Shown here piece after piece: positions 33,902 through 41,722 of a stretch of DNA of 64,000 nucleotides; within the stretch, counting starts at the first letter, position 1; the number at the start of each line of letters is the position of its first letter. The stretch is from positions 5,890,001 through 5,954,000 of the forward strand of contig NZ_FMIB01000002.1 of NCBI RefSeq assembly GCF_900091475.1. Reading direction: 5' to 3'. Source of the DNA: Micromonospora chersina (GTDB taxonomy: Bacteria > Actinomycetota > Actinomycetes > Mycobacteriales > Micromonosporaceae). The translations under genes and the position numbers were made by a program. The notes beneath the pieces were generated by a model. The model ran no database searches and had not been told where the DNA came from. It saw only the letters and a program-made list of their open reading frames with translations.

Positions 33902-34699
33902 GTGACCTACGCGGACGTCAACGGGGTGCGGCTCTGGTACGAGGTCCACGGCGCCGGCCGCCCGCTCGTCCTGCTGCACGGCGGCTACGGCTCGACGGAA
34001 ACGTTCGCGCCCGTCCTGCCCCACCTCGTCACGCGCCGGCAGGTCGTCGCCGTCGACCTCCAGGGCCACGGCCGCACCGCCGACGTGGACCGGCCGCTGC
34101 GTCACGAGTCGATGGCCGAGGACGTCGCCGCGCTCCTGCGGCACCTCGACCTGCCGGCCGCCGACGTGCTCGGCTACTCACTCGGCGGCGGGGTGGCGCT
34201 GCGCGCCGCGATCCAACACCCCGACCTGGTCCGCCGCCTCGTGCTGGTCTCCACCCCGTACCGCCGGCAGGGCTGGTACCCGGAGGTGTTGGCCGCGATG
34301 GCCGCCCAGGACGAACGGGTCGCCGAGCGGATGCGCGGCACCCCGCCGCACGAGCGCTACGAACGGGTCGCGCCCCGCCCGCAGGACTGGCCGGCGCTCT
34401 GGGCGAAGACCGGCGAGCTGCTGCGCCGCGAGTACGACTGGTCCGCCGCTGTGGCCGCCCTGCCCATGCCGGTGCTGCTGGTGTTCGCCGACGCCGACTC
34501 GATCCCCGTCCACCACGTGGCCGAGTTCTTCGGACTGCTGGGCGGCGGTCACCGGGACGCCGGCGGGGACGGCACCGGCCGGCCCGCGTCCCGGCTGGCT
34601 GTGCTGCCCGGGCTGACCCACTACGACATCGTCGGCTCACCCGCCCTGCCGGCCGCGGTGCTGCCCTTCCTCACCCACGAGGTGCGCGCTCCGGAGTGA
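33902..34699 (+). CDS. Alpha/beta hydrolase
   Basis: 265 residues, GTG start with GAAGGGG just before it. Oxyanion HGGYGST, nucleophile in GYSLGGG, acid near LVFADADSIP, His in LPGLTHYDIV. The triad is complete. HGRTADVDRPLRHESMAEDV is typical of esterase/lactonase-like members. Its final 63 bases overlap, antisense, the end of the TolB-like gene. Cytoplasmic, substrate unknown. Confidence 0.85.
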   Translation: MTYADVNGVRLWYEVHGAGRPLVLLHGGYGSTETFAPVLPHLVTRRQVVAVDLQGHGRTADVDRPLRHESMAEDVAALLRHLDLPAADVLGYSLGGGVALRAAIQHPDLVRRLVLVSTPYRRQGWYPEVLAAMAAQDERVAERMRGTPPHERYERVAPRPQDWPALWAKTGELLRREYDWSAAVAALPMPVLLVFADADSIPVHHVAEFFGLLGGGHRDAGGDGTGRPASRLAVLPGLTHYDIVGSPALPAAVLPFLTHEVRAPE

Positions 34700-36052
34700 C
34701 CGGTGCGCCCGTCGTCGCCGGAGCACGCGCGCGGCCACCAGGCCGCCGAGCACCAGCGCCGCCGCCAAGGCCGCCCACCAGACGCGGCCGCCCGGTCCGG
34801 ACGGCGGATCCGCCGCGCGGACCCGGCCGGCGCGCACCACCGCGTCCGCCACGTCGATGGCGAGCACCTGGTCCGGGGCGGTCAGCAGCGTGTCCGGCGC
34901 GGCGGCCCCCGGGGCCAGGCCCAGCACCCGGACGGCCCGCACGTTCCCGTACGCGGTGCGCTGGTCCATCTCCAGGGAACCGGCGAAGGAGGCCGGGGAG
35001 TTCGGCTCGGGCCGGTAGCCGACCACCAGCGCGGAGCCGTCCGGCCACCAGCCCAGCAGCCGGATGGTGGTGACGCCGTCGACCGCGGGCAGCGCCAGCA
35101 CGCCGAGGTCCCGGCCCGTGGCCGGGTCGACCCGGCGCAGCCGCCACCGGGTGGTGTCCGGGTCGCGGCTCACCAGGGCCAGCGTCCCGTCCGGCAGCCA
35201 GGCCCCCTTGCCGGCCAGCCCGCTCTCCGGCGGCAGCGAAAACGAGGTGATCTGCCGCCCGTCGGTGCCGGTCACGAGCACCTTGTCGCCTACCTGGAAG
35301 GCCAGCCGGGACCCGTCGGCGCTGAACGCGACAGGGGTCCCGAAGATCGGCAGTTGGTTGGTTTCGAGCAGGCGTACCGCCTGGCCGGTGTCGAGCCGCA
35401 CCAGGCTGAGCGTGTTGACGTAGGCGCTGCCCTCCGGGTTGGCCGGCGTGGCGTCCCGGACCACCAGCGCGGTCCCGTCCGGCGCCCAGCCGACCGGCTC
35501 GGTCAGGGTGCTGCCCGACACCGTGCTCGCCAGGTGCCCGACCGTCCCGTCGACCAGGTCCACCAGATCGACCCGGGGGTGCTCGCCGGAACCGGCCGGA
35601 ACGGAGACCCGCCGCCCGTCGGGGGAGAGCAGCACCTTCTCCCCGACCGGCGCCTCGAAGCCGACCCTCCAGGTCCGGTAGCGGTCGGCGTCCGCCCCGA
35701 CGATGCCGATGGTGCCGTCCTCGTCGAGCAGGCCGGTGAGCCCTCGCGCCTGCCCGCTGAAGATCAGCGCGGCCGGGCCGAGCCGGGGCCGGTCGGTCGC
35801 GCGCAGCGAGCCGAACGCCGGCAGGCCGATCCGGTCGGGCAGCGCTGGGCCACCCGCGCCGGCCGGCGCGATCGAGGGCCGGTCGTCGCCGCGTACCGCC
35901 ACCGGCACCAGCGCCACCAGCACCAGCACGGCCGCGACCGCCGCCGCCCGCCGCCGCGTGCGCCGTGCGGTCCGCACCGCCCGCTCGTGCACCGGGTACG
36001 CGGGCACCTCGGCCGCCGCCTCCCGCAGGGCCTCCCGCAGCCGTACGCTCAT
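34637..36052 (-). CDS. TolB-like beta-propeller membrane protein, partner of a sigma factor
   Basis: 471 residues. A basic N-terminus and one membrane helix (AAAVAAVLVLVALVPVAV, about 35-52) lead to an extracellular region with repeated WD40/TolB-like blades (VLLSPDGRRVSVP, GWAPDGTALVVRD, AFSADGSRLAFQ, AWLPDGTLALVS). A second hydrophobic helix lies near the C-terminus (WWAALAAALVLGGLVAA). The ATG overlaps the sigma-factor stop (ATGA, 36049-36052), so they are co-translated. By position it may act like an anti-sigma or signal-sensing partner, but no zinc-type anti-sigma motif is seen. The 3' end overlaps the convergent hydrolase by 63 bp. Confidence 0.8.
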   Translation of the reverse strand: MSVRLREALREAAAEVPAYPVHERAVRTARRTRRRAAAVAAVLVLVALVPVAVRGDDRPSIAPAGAGGPALPDRIGLPAFGSLRATDRPRLGPAALIFSGQARGLTGLLDEDGTIGIVGADADRYRTWRVGFEAPVGEKVLLSPDGRRVSVPAGSGEHPRVDLVDLVDGTVGHLASTVSGSTLTEPVGWAPDGTALVVRDATPANPEGSAYVNTLSLVRLDTGQAVRLLETNQLPIFGTPVAFSADGSRLAFQVGDKVLVTGTDGRQITSFSLPPESGLAGKGAWLPDGTLALVSRDPDTTRWRLRRVDPATGRDLGVLALPAVDGVTTIRLLGWWPDGSALVVGYRPEPNSPASFAGSLEMDQRTAYGNVRAVRVLGLAPGAAAPDTLLTAPDQVLAIDVADAVVRAGRVRAADPPSGPGGRVWWAALAAALVLGGLVAARVLRRRRAHRSLRSAHLVGEEGQHRGRQGG

Positions 36053-36552
36053 CGCCCGCTCCTCTCCGGCGTCCGCTCCCACAGGTCGGGGACGAGGTCC
36101 CGGAGCCGGCGCACGGCGTCGTGCCCGTGCCGCTTCACCGTGCCCACCGAGCAGCCGAGCACCTCGGCCACCTGCGCCTCGGTCAGGTCCTCGTAGTAGC
36201 GGAGCACCACCACGGCCCGCTGCCGGGCGGTGAGCCGGCGCAGCGCGGCCACGACGCTGAGCCGCAGCGCGGTGTTCTCGGTGTGGTCGCCGCCGCCCCG
36301 CTCGACCGGCGTCGCGTCCAGCCGTTCCGCCACCCGCCGCCGGCGCCACCACGAGACCTGCTGGTGGTACATGACCCGGCGCACATACGCCTCCGGGTCC
36401 CCGTCGCGGATCCGCCGCCAGTGCCGGTACGTCCGCGCCAGCGCGCTCTGCAACAGGTCCTCGGCGTGCTGGTGGTCCCCGGTCAGCAGGTACGCGGTCC
36501 GCGACAGCGCGGGCGACCGCTGCACCACGAACTCGTGGAACGTCTCCGACAT
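36049..36552 (-). CDS. SigE-family RNA polymerase sigma factor (ECF-type)
   Basis: 167 residues from ATG at 36552; a GTG at 36558 is also possible. Region 2: AYLLTGDHQHAEDLLQSALA and the -10 helix around DPEAYVRRVMYHQQVSWWRR. Region 4: LTARQRAVVVLRYYEDLTEA and EVLGCSVGTVKRHGHDAV. It directs RNA polymerase to a private promoter set. The downstream coupled gene encodes a membrane beta-propeller, a pairing seen often for SigE-family genes in Micromonospora and Streptomyces relatives. Confidence 0.92.
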   Translation of the reverse strand: MSETFHEFVVQRSPALSRTAYLLTGDHQHAEDLLQSALARTYRHWRRIRDGDPEAYVRRVMYHQQVSWWRRRRVAERLDATPVERGGGDHTENTALRLSVVAALRRLTARQRAVVVLRYYEDLTEAQVAEVLGCSVGTVKRHGHDAVRRLRDLVPDLWERTPERSGR

Positions 36553-36606
36553 GCCCACCCCCTCGCCCTCTGAGAACGCGGTCCGGCCGCCGGATGGTTG
36601 AGGCGG

Positions 36607-36837
36607 TCATTCGACCACGCCCCGGCGGTACGGCCCCCATGCCACGAACCGCTCGAACAGGTCGCGCGGCGTGGGCCCGTCGTGCGGGTTGAGCCGGAAC
36701 AGGTCGTGGGTGGCCTCGTGGTAGAGCCCGGACAGGTAGACGGCCAGGTCGATCGGGTGGTCGGCGTACTCGGCCTTGAGCAGCAGCCGGGCCTGGGCGC
36801 ACGGCCACGGCGTGCCGCAGGCCCGGCACAGCCACAT
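36607..36837 (-). CDS. Hypothetical protein of the XRE/DUF397 neighbourhood
   Basis: 76 residues from ATG at 36837 (MWLCRACGTPWPCAQARLLL); a Cys pair, CRAC, and a further Cys suggest a small metal or redox site. The preceding in-frame stretch (KPSYPPDRPPHLPIRP) looks conserved in relatives. The native start may therefore lie further upstream, where the only ATG (36981) overlaps the divergent XRE start. A short gene like this commonly sits beside XRE-DUF5753/DUF397 pairs in this group. Function unknown. Confidence 0.55.
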   Translation of the reverse strand: MWLCRACGTPWPCAQARLLLKAEYADHPIDLAVYLSGLYHEATHDLFRLNPHDGPTPRDLFERFVAWGPYRRGVVE

Positions 36838-36979
36838 CGGCCGGATCGGCAGGTGCGGCGGCCGGTCCGGCGGGTAGGAAGGCTTTCCGTCGCTCTGGAT
36901 GGCTGCTGAGCAGAGCCGGAGCGGGGCGCGGGAAACCGTGGGAAGCGGTGTGCGGATCTGGGCGGAGGCAGGGGAGAGC

Positions 36980-37778
36980 ATGGGCGGGTCGTGGTGGGAT
37001 TTCATCGCCGGTGAGCTGCGACAGGCGCGCCTCCGAGCCGGCCTCAGCCAGGAGGACCTGGCTCGCAGAATCAACTACTCGGCGTCCCATGTCTCCGGTG
37101 TGGAGACTGGCCAGCGTGCGCCGAAGGCGGACTACCTGGTCGCAATGGACCAGGCGCTGGACACGGGCGGGGTGTTCGGCCGACTGCTACGCCACGCCTC
37201 GCTGGTCCAGGGAGCCCCGCCATGGATGCGAGCATGGATCGACGACGAACGTGCGGCCACCCTGATGCGTTGGTACGAGCCGGCCTATGTCCCCGGCATC
37301 CTCCAGACCGAGGCGTATGCGCGCATGACGCTGGCCGAAAGCCTGCTCAGTGCCGACAGGATCGAGCAGCGGGTAGCTTCCCGGCTCGGGCGGCAGTCCA
37401 TCCTCACGCGCGAGGAGGACCCAGCTCGTCGCGGTGCTCGACGTGATGGTGCTGCGTCGTCCCTTGCAGGGTCATGCCGCGTTGATGGGTGAGCAGCTCG
37501 CCCATCTGGTCAAGATGGCCGCGCTGCCGCACGTGCAGATCCTGGTGGTGCCCGAGGAGGCCGGGCTCTACCCTGCACTGCAAGGCGGTTTCATCCTGGC
37601 CAGCTTGAGCGACGCCTCGGTGGTCGCATATATCGACCAGCAGGTCCGCGCGCAGGTGATGCAGGAGGCCGAGGACATCGCCGCTCTGCAACGGCATTGG
37701 GAGGCGGTCCGTGGGGAAGCCCTGTCCCGCCGACAGTCTCTCGACCTGATCAACGAGGCGGCGCGATCATGGATCTGA
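36980..37778 (+). pseudogene. XRE/DUF5753 regulator, frame broken near its middle
   Basis: ATG at 36980 after GGGGAGAG. The first frame gives the HTH (RLRAGLSQEDLARRINYSAS) and the start of the DUF5753 domain (EPAYVPGILQTEAYARM) to about 37420. The rest of DUF5753 (LVAVLDVMVLRRPLQGHAAL to LINEAARSWI) follows in another frame, so 2 bases are missing (or 1 is extra) around 37418-37425. Family members are 260-290 residues and pair with DUF397. Both halves keep good codon use, so a recent indel or a sequencing error is likely. Confidence 0.8.
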
Positions 37779-37957
37779 CCGGTGCTCGGTGGCGCAAGTC
37801 GACCCGCTCGGGCTCGAACGGCGGCGCCTGTGTCGAGGTGGCCGGCAACCTGCCGGGCGTGGTCGGCGTTCGGGACAGCAAGGACCCGGCCGGCCCCACC
37901 CTCACGTTCACTCCCGAAGCCTGGCGCGCCTTCGTCACCTTCGCGAAGCGGGCCTGA
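37769..37957 (+). CDS. DUF397 protein
   Basis: 62 residues. The family signature is complete: ARWRKSTRSGSNGGACVEVA, then VGVRDSKDPAGPTLTFTPEAWRAF. DUF397 proteins are small partners of the preceding XRE/DUF5753 regulators (BldB/AbaA-type pairs in Streptomyces development). Its ATG overlaps the last 10 bases of the regulator frame, which implies coupled translation that the upstream frameshift would disturb. Confidence 0.9.
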   Translation: MDLTGARWRKSTRSGSNGGACVEVAGNLPGVVGVRDSKDPAGPTLTFTPEAWRAFVTFAKRA

Positions 37958-37970
37958 CCCCGCCGGCCCG

Positions 37971-38906
37971 TCAGCCCAGGCGGCGGGCGAGCCAGGGCAG
38001 CAGCGCGTCGCCCTGCAGGCGCTGGAACGCGCGGACCGTCGGGATGCCGGGCGGGGGCGGCTGGCGGGCGCCGTCCAGGAAGAACCCGGTGAACCCGGCC
38101 AGCACCCCGGTCAGGTCGGCCGGGTCCACAGCGGCGGCGAGCGGCAGGGCGGCCAGCAGCGCCTCCGGGTCGTGGCCGCCGTGCACCTGCACGTTGACCA
38201 GGGCCAGCAGGCTGTCCAGCCAGGCCGGCCCGCGGCAGGCCCACGGCCAGTCGACGACGGTGACCGCGCCGTCCGGGCCGATGAGCAGGTTGTCGGCCCG
38301 GATGTCGACGTGGCAGAGGGTGTCGCCGGCCAGCGCGGCCAGCCCCCGGTCGGCGGCCGCGCACAGCTCGGTGAGCCGGGACCGCGCCCAACCGTCCAGG
38401 TCGGCCGGTGGGTCGGCGGCGATCCGCCGCCAGCCGCCGAAGTCGTGCCCGAGATGCTCGGTCGCGGTGGTGGCCACCGCGGCGGGCGCGGGGGTGAGGA
38501 TCGCGGCCATTGCCTCCAGTGTGGACAGCACGGCGGCCAGCTCGCCGGCCTCCCAGGGGGTGACCGGGTGCCGGCCCTCGACGTCGGTGAAGACCAGCGC
38601 GATCCAGTCCCCGTCGTCGTGGCTGCCGATCAGCCGGGGCGCCGGCGTGGCGGGCGGCAGGGCCGCGGCGACGCGTGCCTCGGCGCGGTGCAGCGTGGGG
38701 CTGCGGTCGTTCTGCGCCGGGCTGACCGCCTTGACGAATGCCCGCCCGCCACCGGCGGTGCGGACCCGGTCGGCGGTGCCGGGGGAGAAGCCGCCGTGCT
38801 GTGACTCGGCCGCCACCACCCGGTCGCCGAGGATCTCCTCGACCGCGGCGCGGACGGGGGCGGGCAGGTCGGCCCAGCGGATCCGGCTCTTCGTCAGGCT
38901 GGTCAC
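37971..38906 (-). CDS. Aminoglycoside phosphotransferase-family protein
   Basis: 311 residues from GTG at 38906 (MTSLTKSRIRWADLPAPV). The kinase-like fold shows LCHVDIRADNLLI (catalytic Asp and Mg-binding Asn) and VTVVDWPWACRGPAWLD (in place of the usual DFG-type motif). The N-lobe lysine region is GRAFVKAVSP. Members phosphorylate antibiotics, choline or sugars; the substrate is unknown. It ends 13 bp from the convergent DUF397 gene. Confidence 0.85.
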   Translation of the reverse strand: MTSLTKSRIRWADLPAPVRAAVEEILGDRVVAAESQHGGFSPGTADRVRTAGGGRAFVKAVSPAQNDRSPTLHRAEARVAAALPPATPAPRLIGSHDDGDWIALVFTDVEGRHPVTPWEAGELAAVLSTLEAMAAILTPAPAAVATTATEHLGHDFGGWRRIAADPPADLDGWARSRLTELCAAADRGLAALAGDTLCHVDIRADNLLIGPDGAVTVVDWPWACRGPAWLDSLLALVNVQVHGGHDPEALLAALPLAAAVDPADLTGVLAGFTGFFLDGARQPPPPGIPTVRAFQRLQGDALLPWLARRLG

Positions 38907-38947
38907 CGTCCCACCGTGCGCGACCCCGCCCGGCCGCGGCAAGCCGA

Positions 38948-39526
38948 TTACCGCGCCCCGGCGGTGTAGCGGAGCACCACCAGACCGCTGTCGAACGGCA
39001 GGGTGTCGACAAGGGTGAACCGGGTGGGCGTGAAGCCCCGGTCGGCAAGCGGGATGCCGCTGCCGGCCACGATGGGGTGCAGCTTGACCACCAGCTCGTC
39101 GACCTCGTCGAGGAGCTGGCCGGCGAGTTGCCCGCCGCCGCAGAGCCAGATGTCGCCGCCCGGCTGCTGCTTCAGGTCGCGGACGAAGGCCACCGGGTCG
39201 GCGTCGACGATCTCCACCTGCGGGTCGTCGGACGGGGGCAGGGAGCGGGAGAAGACGTACTGCGTGAGGTGCGCGTAGGGGCTGGTCACGCCGATCTTCA
39301 GCGCCGGGTCGTAGGTGGCGCGGCCCATGAGCAGGGCGTCGAAGCGGCCGGCCGGCGGCGAGGCGATGCCGAACTGGGCGTGGGTGAACGTGGGGAAGGT
39401 CTGGGGCCACTCGGCGGACAGGTGGGCCGCCACGTCCGGCTCCAGCGGGAGGAAGTCGTAGGACCCGTCGGGGGCGGCGATGAAGCCGTCGAGGGTGCTG
39501 GCGACATAGTAGACGAGCTTGCGCAA
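38948..39526 (-). CDS. Dihydrofolate reductase-like protein (RibD C-terminal domain)
   Basis: 192 residues with a TTG start (LRKLVYYVASTLDGFIAAPD); GGAG lies 6 bases upstream, and no better start fits the family N-terminus. VYYVASTLDGFIA, ALLMGRATYD and DIWLCGGGQLAGQLL are the NADPH-binding and core signatures. The fold reduces small heterocycles, yet most members have no known substrate. It is divergent from a TetR regulator whose probable operators lie in the shared spacer. Confidence 0.85.
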   Translation of the reverse strand: MRKLVYYVASTLDGFIAAPDGSYDFLPLEPDVAAHLSAEWPQTFPTFTHAQFGIASPPAGRFDALLMGRATYDPALKIGVTSPYAHLTQYVFSRSLPPSDDPQVEIVDADPVAFVRDLKQQPGGDIWLCGGGQLAGQLLDEVDELVVKLHPIVAGSGIPLADRGFTPTRFTLVDTLPFDSGLVVLRYTAGAR

Positions 39527-39549
39527 ACCGACTCCGATGTTCGGGATCA

Positions 39550-39599
39550 ACCACGACGGCTGTCGTGGTGCGAGGAGAATGTACAACACCTGTCGTAGT
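39550..39599. promoter_or_regulatory. Two TetR operator-like sites
   Basis: ACCACGAC-GGCT-GTCGTGGT (39550-39569) is a perfect 8+4+8 palindrome. A second related site ACAACACCTGTCGTAGT lies at 39583-39599. Both are in the 91-bp spacer of the divergent reductase and TetR genes. Confidence 0.6.
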
Positions 39600-39605
39600 T
39601 CTTGC

Positions 39606-39611
39606 TAGGGT
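39606..39611 (+). promoter_or_regulatory. -10 of the tetR gene, probable leaderless start
   Basis: TAGGGT fits a TANNNT -10. Transcription would begin 6-7 bases on, at the GTG start codon (39618), implying a leaderless mRNA. Confidence 0.4.
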
Positions 39612-39617
39612 GTTCGC

Positions 39618-40202
39618 GTGGCCAGAAATCCGGAACGCCGTACCCTGCTCGCCGACGCCGGGCTGCGGGTGCTCGCCGCCGCCGGCGCGCGCGGCCTGAC
39701 CCACCGGGCGGTGGACGCCGAGGCCGGCGTGCCCACCGGCACCGCCTCCAACTACTTCCCGTCCCGGGCGGCGCTCCTCGCCGGGCTGGCCGAACGGATC
39801 TTCGACCGGATGGCGCCCGACCCGGCCGTGCTGGCCGAACTCGGCGGGCGGGAACCCTCCCTCACGCTGGTCACCGACTACCTGCGCTACATCGTCGAGC
39901 GCACCACCCGCGAGCCCGACCTCACCCGCGCCCTGTTCGAGCTGCGGCTGGAGGCCTCCCGGCGCCCCGAACTGCGGGCCGCGCTCGGCGACGTGCTGCG
40001 CCGGGGGTACGCCGACGACGTCGCCTTCCACGTCGCCGCCGGGCTGCCCGGCGGCGCCTTCGAGATCGCCCTGCTGCACTACGCGGTCGACGGCCTCCTG
40101 CTCGACCTGCTCACCACCTCGATCGACGCCGGGTTCGACGCCGACCAGGTGGTGTCCGCCCTGGTCGCCCGTCTGGTCGGCGAGGCCGGGCGCATGACCT
40201 GA
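39618..40202 (+). CDS. TetR family transcriptional regulator
   Basis: 194 residues. N-terminal HTH with GLTHRAVDAEAGVPTGTASN followed by YFPSRAALLAGLAERIF is canonical TetR. The helical ligand domain ends DQVVSALVARLVGEAGRM. It most likely represses itself and the divergent reductase through the two palindromic sites between them. Ligand unknown. Confidence 0.93.
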   Translation: MARNPERRTLLADAGLRVLAAAGARGLTHRAVDAEAGVPTGTASNYFPSRAALLAGLAERIFDRMAPDPAVLAELGGREPSLTLVTDYLRYIVERTTREPDLTRALFELRLEASRRPELRAALGDVLRRGYADDVAFHVAAGLPGGAFEIALLHYAVDGLLLDLLTTSIDAGFDADQVVSALVARLVGEAGRMT

Positions 40203-40247
40203 CCCGCGTCCGGCGGACCGGGCCGGTCCAGGAGCGACGCGTCGGAG

Positions 40248-41564
40248 CTACCCGGCGTCGTGGACGGATTCGACGGCCTGCGACCCGGACGGTCCACGCA
40301 GGTGCCGGTCCAGCACGGGGTCCCGGCGGAGCGCCGCACCGAGGGCCCGCACTCCCATGTAGAGCGGCATGGAAGCAGCCGCCGCAATGTCCTCGGGCAG
40401 GCAGTCCAGCGAGTCCGGGTCACGGCGGAGCTGTTCCAGGTCCAGCCGGCAGTCGACGGTCAGGCGCTGCACGTACGGCGTCTCCACCAGCCGCACGTCC
40501 GTGTCGTGGAGATCGTCCGAGGAGACGGTGAGCATGGTCAGGCCCAGGTACTCCGGCTTGGCGCCCCGGTTGAGCCACCGGAAGTAACCCAGCATCCACG
40601 TCCGCCCGAGCTGGTGCGGGGCGAGGTGGCTCTCCTCCATCAGCTCCCGGCGCATGGCGGCGGTCAGGAAGTCGACGAAGGATTCCCCCGGCGGTCGGTC
40701 GCGCAGATCGGTCAGATCCACGGAGCCCGAGCCTGCCGGAGCGGCGAGTCCTCCGCCGCTCACCGCGGCCTTCGGCTGCTGCCAGCACAGCACGAGCTTC
40801 CGGTCAGTGGTCATCGCGAGCGTGGAGACGCCGATCGCGTTCGCCAGCCTGCTGTCGGAGAGCGTCAACAGGCGCCCGTCCTCGGCGTAGGGCAGGCGGC
40901 TGCCGTCCAGGTGGACCGCACCGGTCCGGCGATCCACCACCCGCCACCCGAAGAGGTAGTTGGAGCAGATCAGGGAGTAGTAGTCGGTGTCGCTCAACCG
41001 GATCTCCCCGGCACGGAGCAGTTCCGGCGTCAACTCGTCGTCCTGCCGCACCAACCGCCCGTTGAACATCGTGCCGCGGCGGACCCGAGCGGCCAGGATC
41101 GCTGCGGCGTGGGCCGTTACGCGCTTCGGCAGCACGTGGCGGTCGGCCGACCACAGATAGCCCGCGTCCGCGTCGCGCAGGGCCTCGTCCACGTCGGGCC
41201 GGCACCACGCCACCTCGCTCGGGTCGGTGGGAAGCCGGACCAGGCCGGCCGGGGCGACCACCGGCGGTGTGGTCGCTGCCCGGTTCCGCACGAGCGCCAC
41301 GCGACCCCGGCGCAGGGCCACCCACTCCGGTGCCAGCAGGATCACGGACAGCAGCACCCCGACCACCCCGGCCAGGAACGCCGGCACCGATCCGAGCGGA
41401 GTCGACGCCAGCCCCAGCAGGCCCAGGAGGAAACTGACCACGGCCGCGTACCAGGTCCACCGGTGCCGGGCCAGCGCGAGCCGCAGCTGCCATCGACTGC
41501 GGACCCCCACCACCAGCAACCAGAGGCGCGCCTGGCGCAGCCTCGGGGCTGAGAGCCTCGCCAT
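40248..41564 (-). CDS. Membrane-anchored Nudix-like protein
   Basis: 438 residues from ATG at 41564 after CAGGAG. Two hydrophobic helices near the N-terminus (WTWYAAVVSFLLGLLGLAS and AFLAGVVGVLLSVILLAPEW) precede a long cytoplasmic region. Around residue 320 PPGESFVDFLTAAMRRELMEE matches much of the Nudix box (G-x5-E-x7-REUxEE). Nudix enzymes hydrolyse nucleoside diphosphate-linked compounds. Membrane anchoring plus a Nudix domain suggests a nucleotide-sensing or effector role, but I cannot name the family. It is divergent from a polysaccharide pyruvyl transferase gene. Confidence 0.65.
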   Translation of the reverse strand: MARLSAPRLRQARLWLLVVGVRSRWQLRLALARHRWTWYAAVVSFLLGLLGLASTPLGSVPAFLAGVVGVLLSVILLAPEWVALRRGRVALVRNRAATTPPVVAPAGLVRLPTDPSEVAWCRPDVDEALRDADAGYLWSADRHVLPKRVTAHAAAILAARVRRGTMFNGRLVRQDDELTPELLRAGEIRLSDTDYYSLICSNYLFGWRVVDRRTGAVHLDGSRLPYAEDGRLLTLSDSRLANAIGVSTLAMTTDRKLVLCWQQPKAAVSGGGLAAPAGSGSVDLTDLRDRPPGESFVDFLTAAMRRELMEESHLAPHQLGRTWMLGYFRWLNRGAKPEYLGLTMLTVSSDDLHDTDVRLVETPYVQRLTVDCRLDLEQLRRDPDSLDCLPEDIAAAASMPLYMGVRALGAALRRDPVLDRHLRGPSGSQAVESVHDAG

Positions 41565-41722
41565 CTCGCACTCCTGTTCCCGCCGCGAACCCTCCGCCGC
41601 GCGGGCACACACGCTAGCGGAGAGCTTCCCGCCCGGCTGTCCGTTTTCGGCAGGGGCCGTCTCAGGCATGTACCCCGGCCCGTGGGGAACGCCGACCGGG
41701 ACGCACCTGGGGAGGAGCGACG

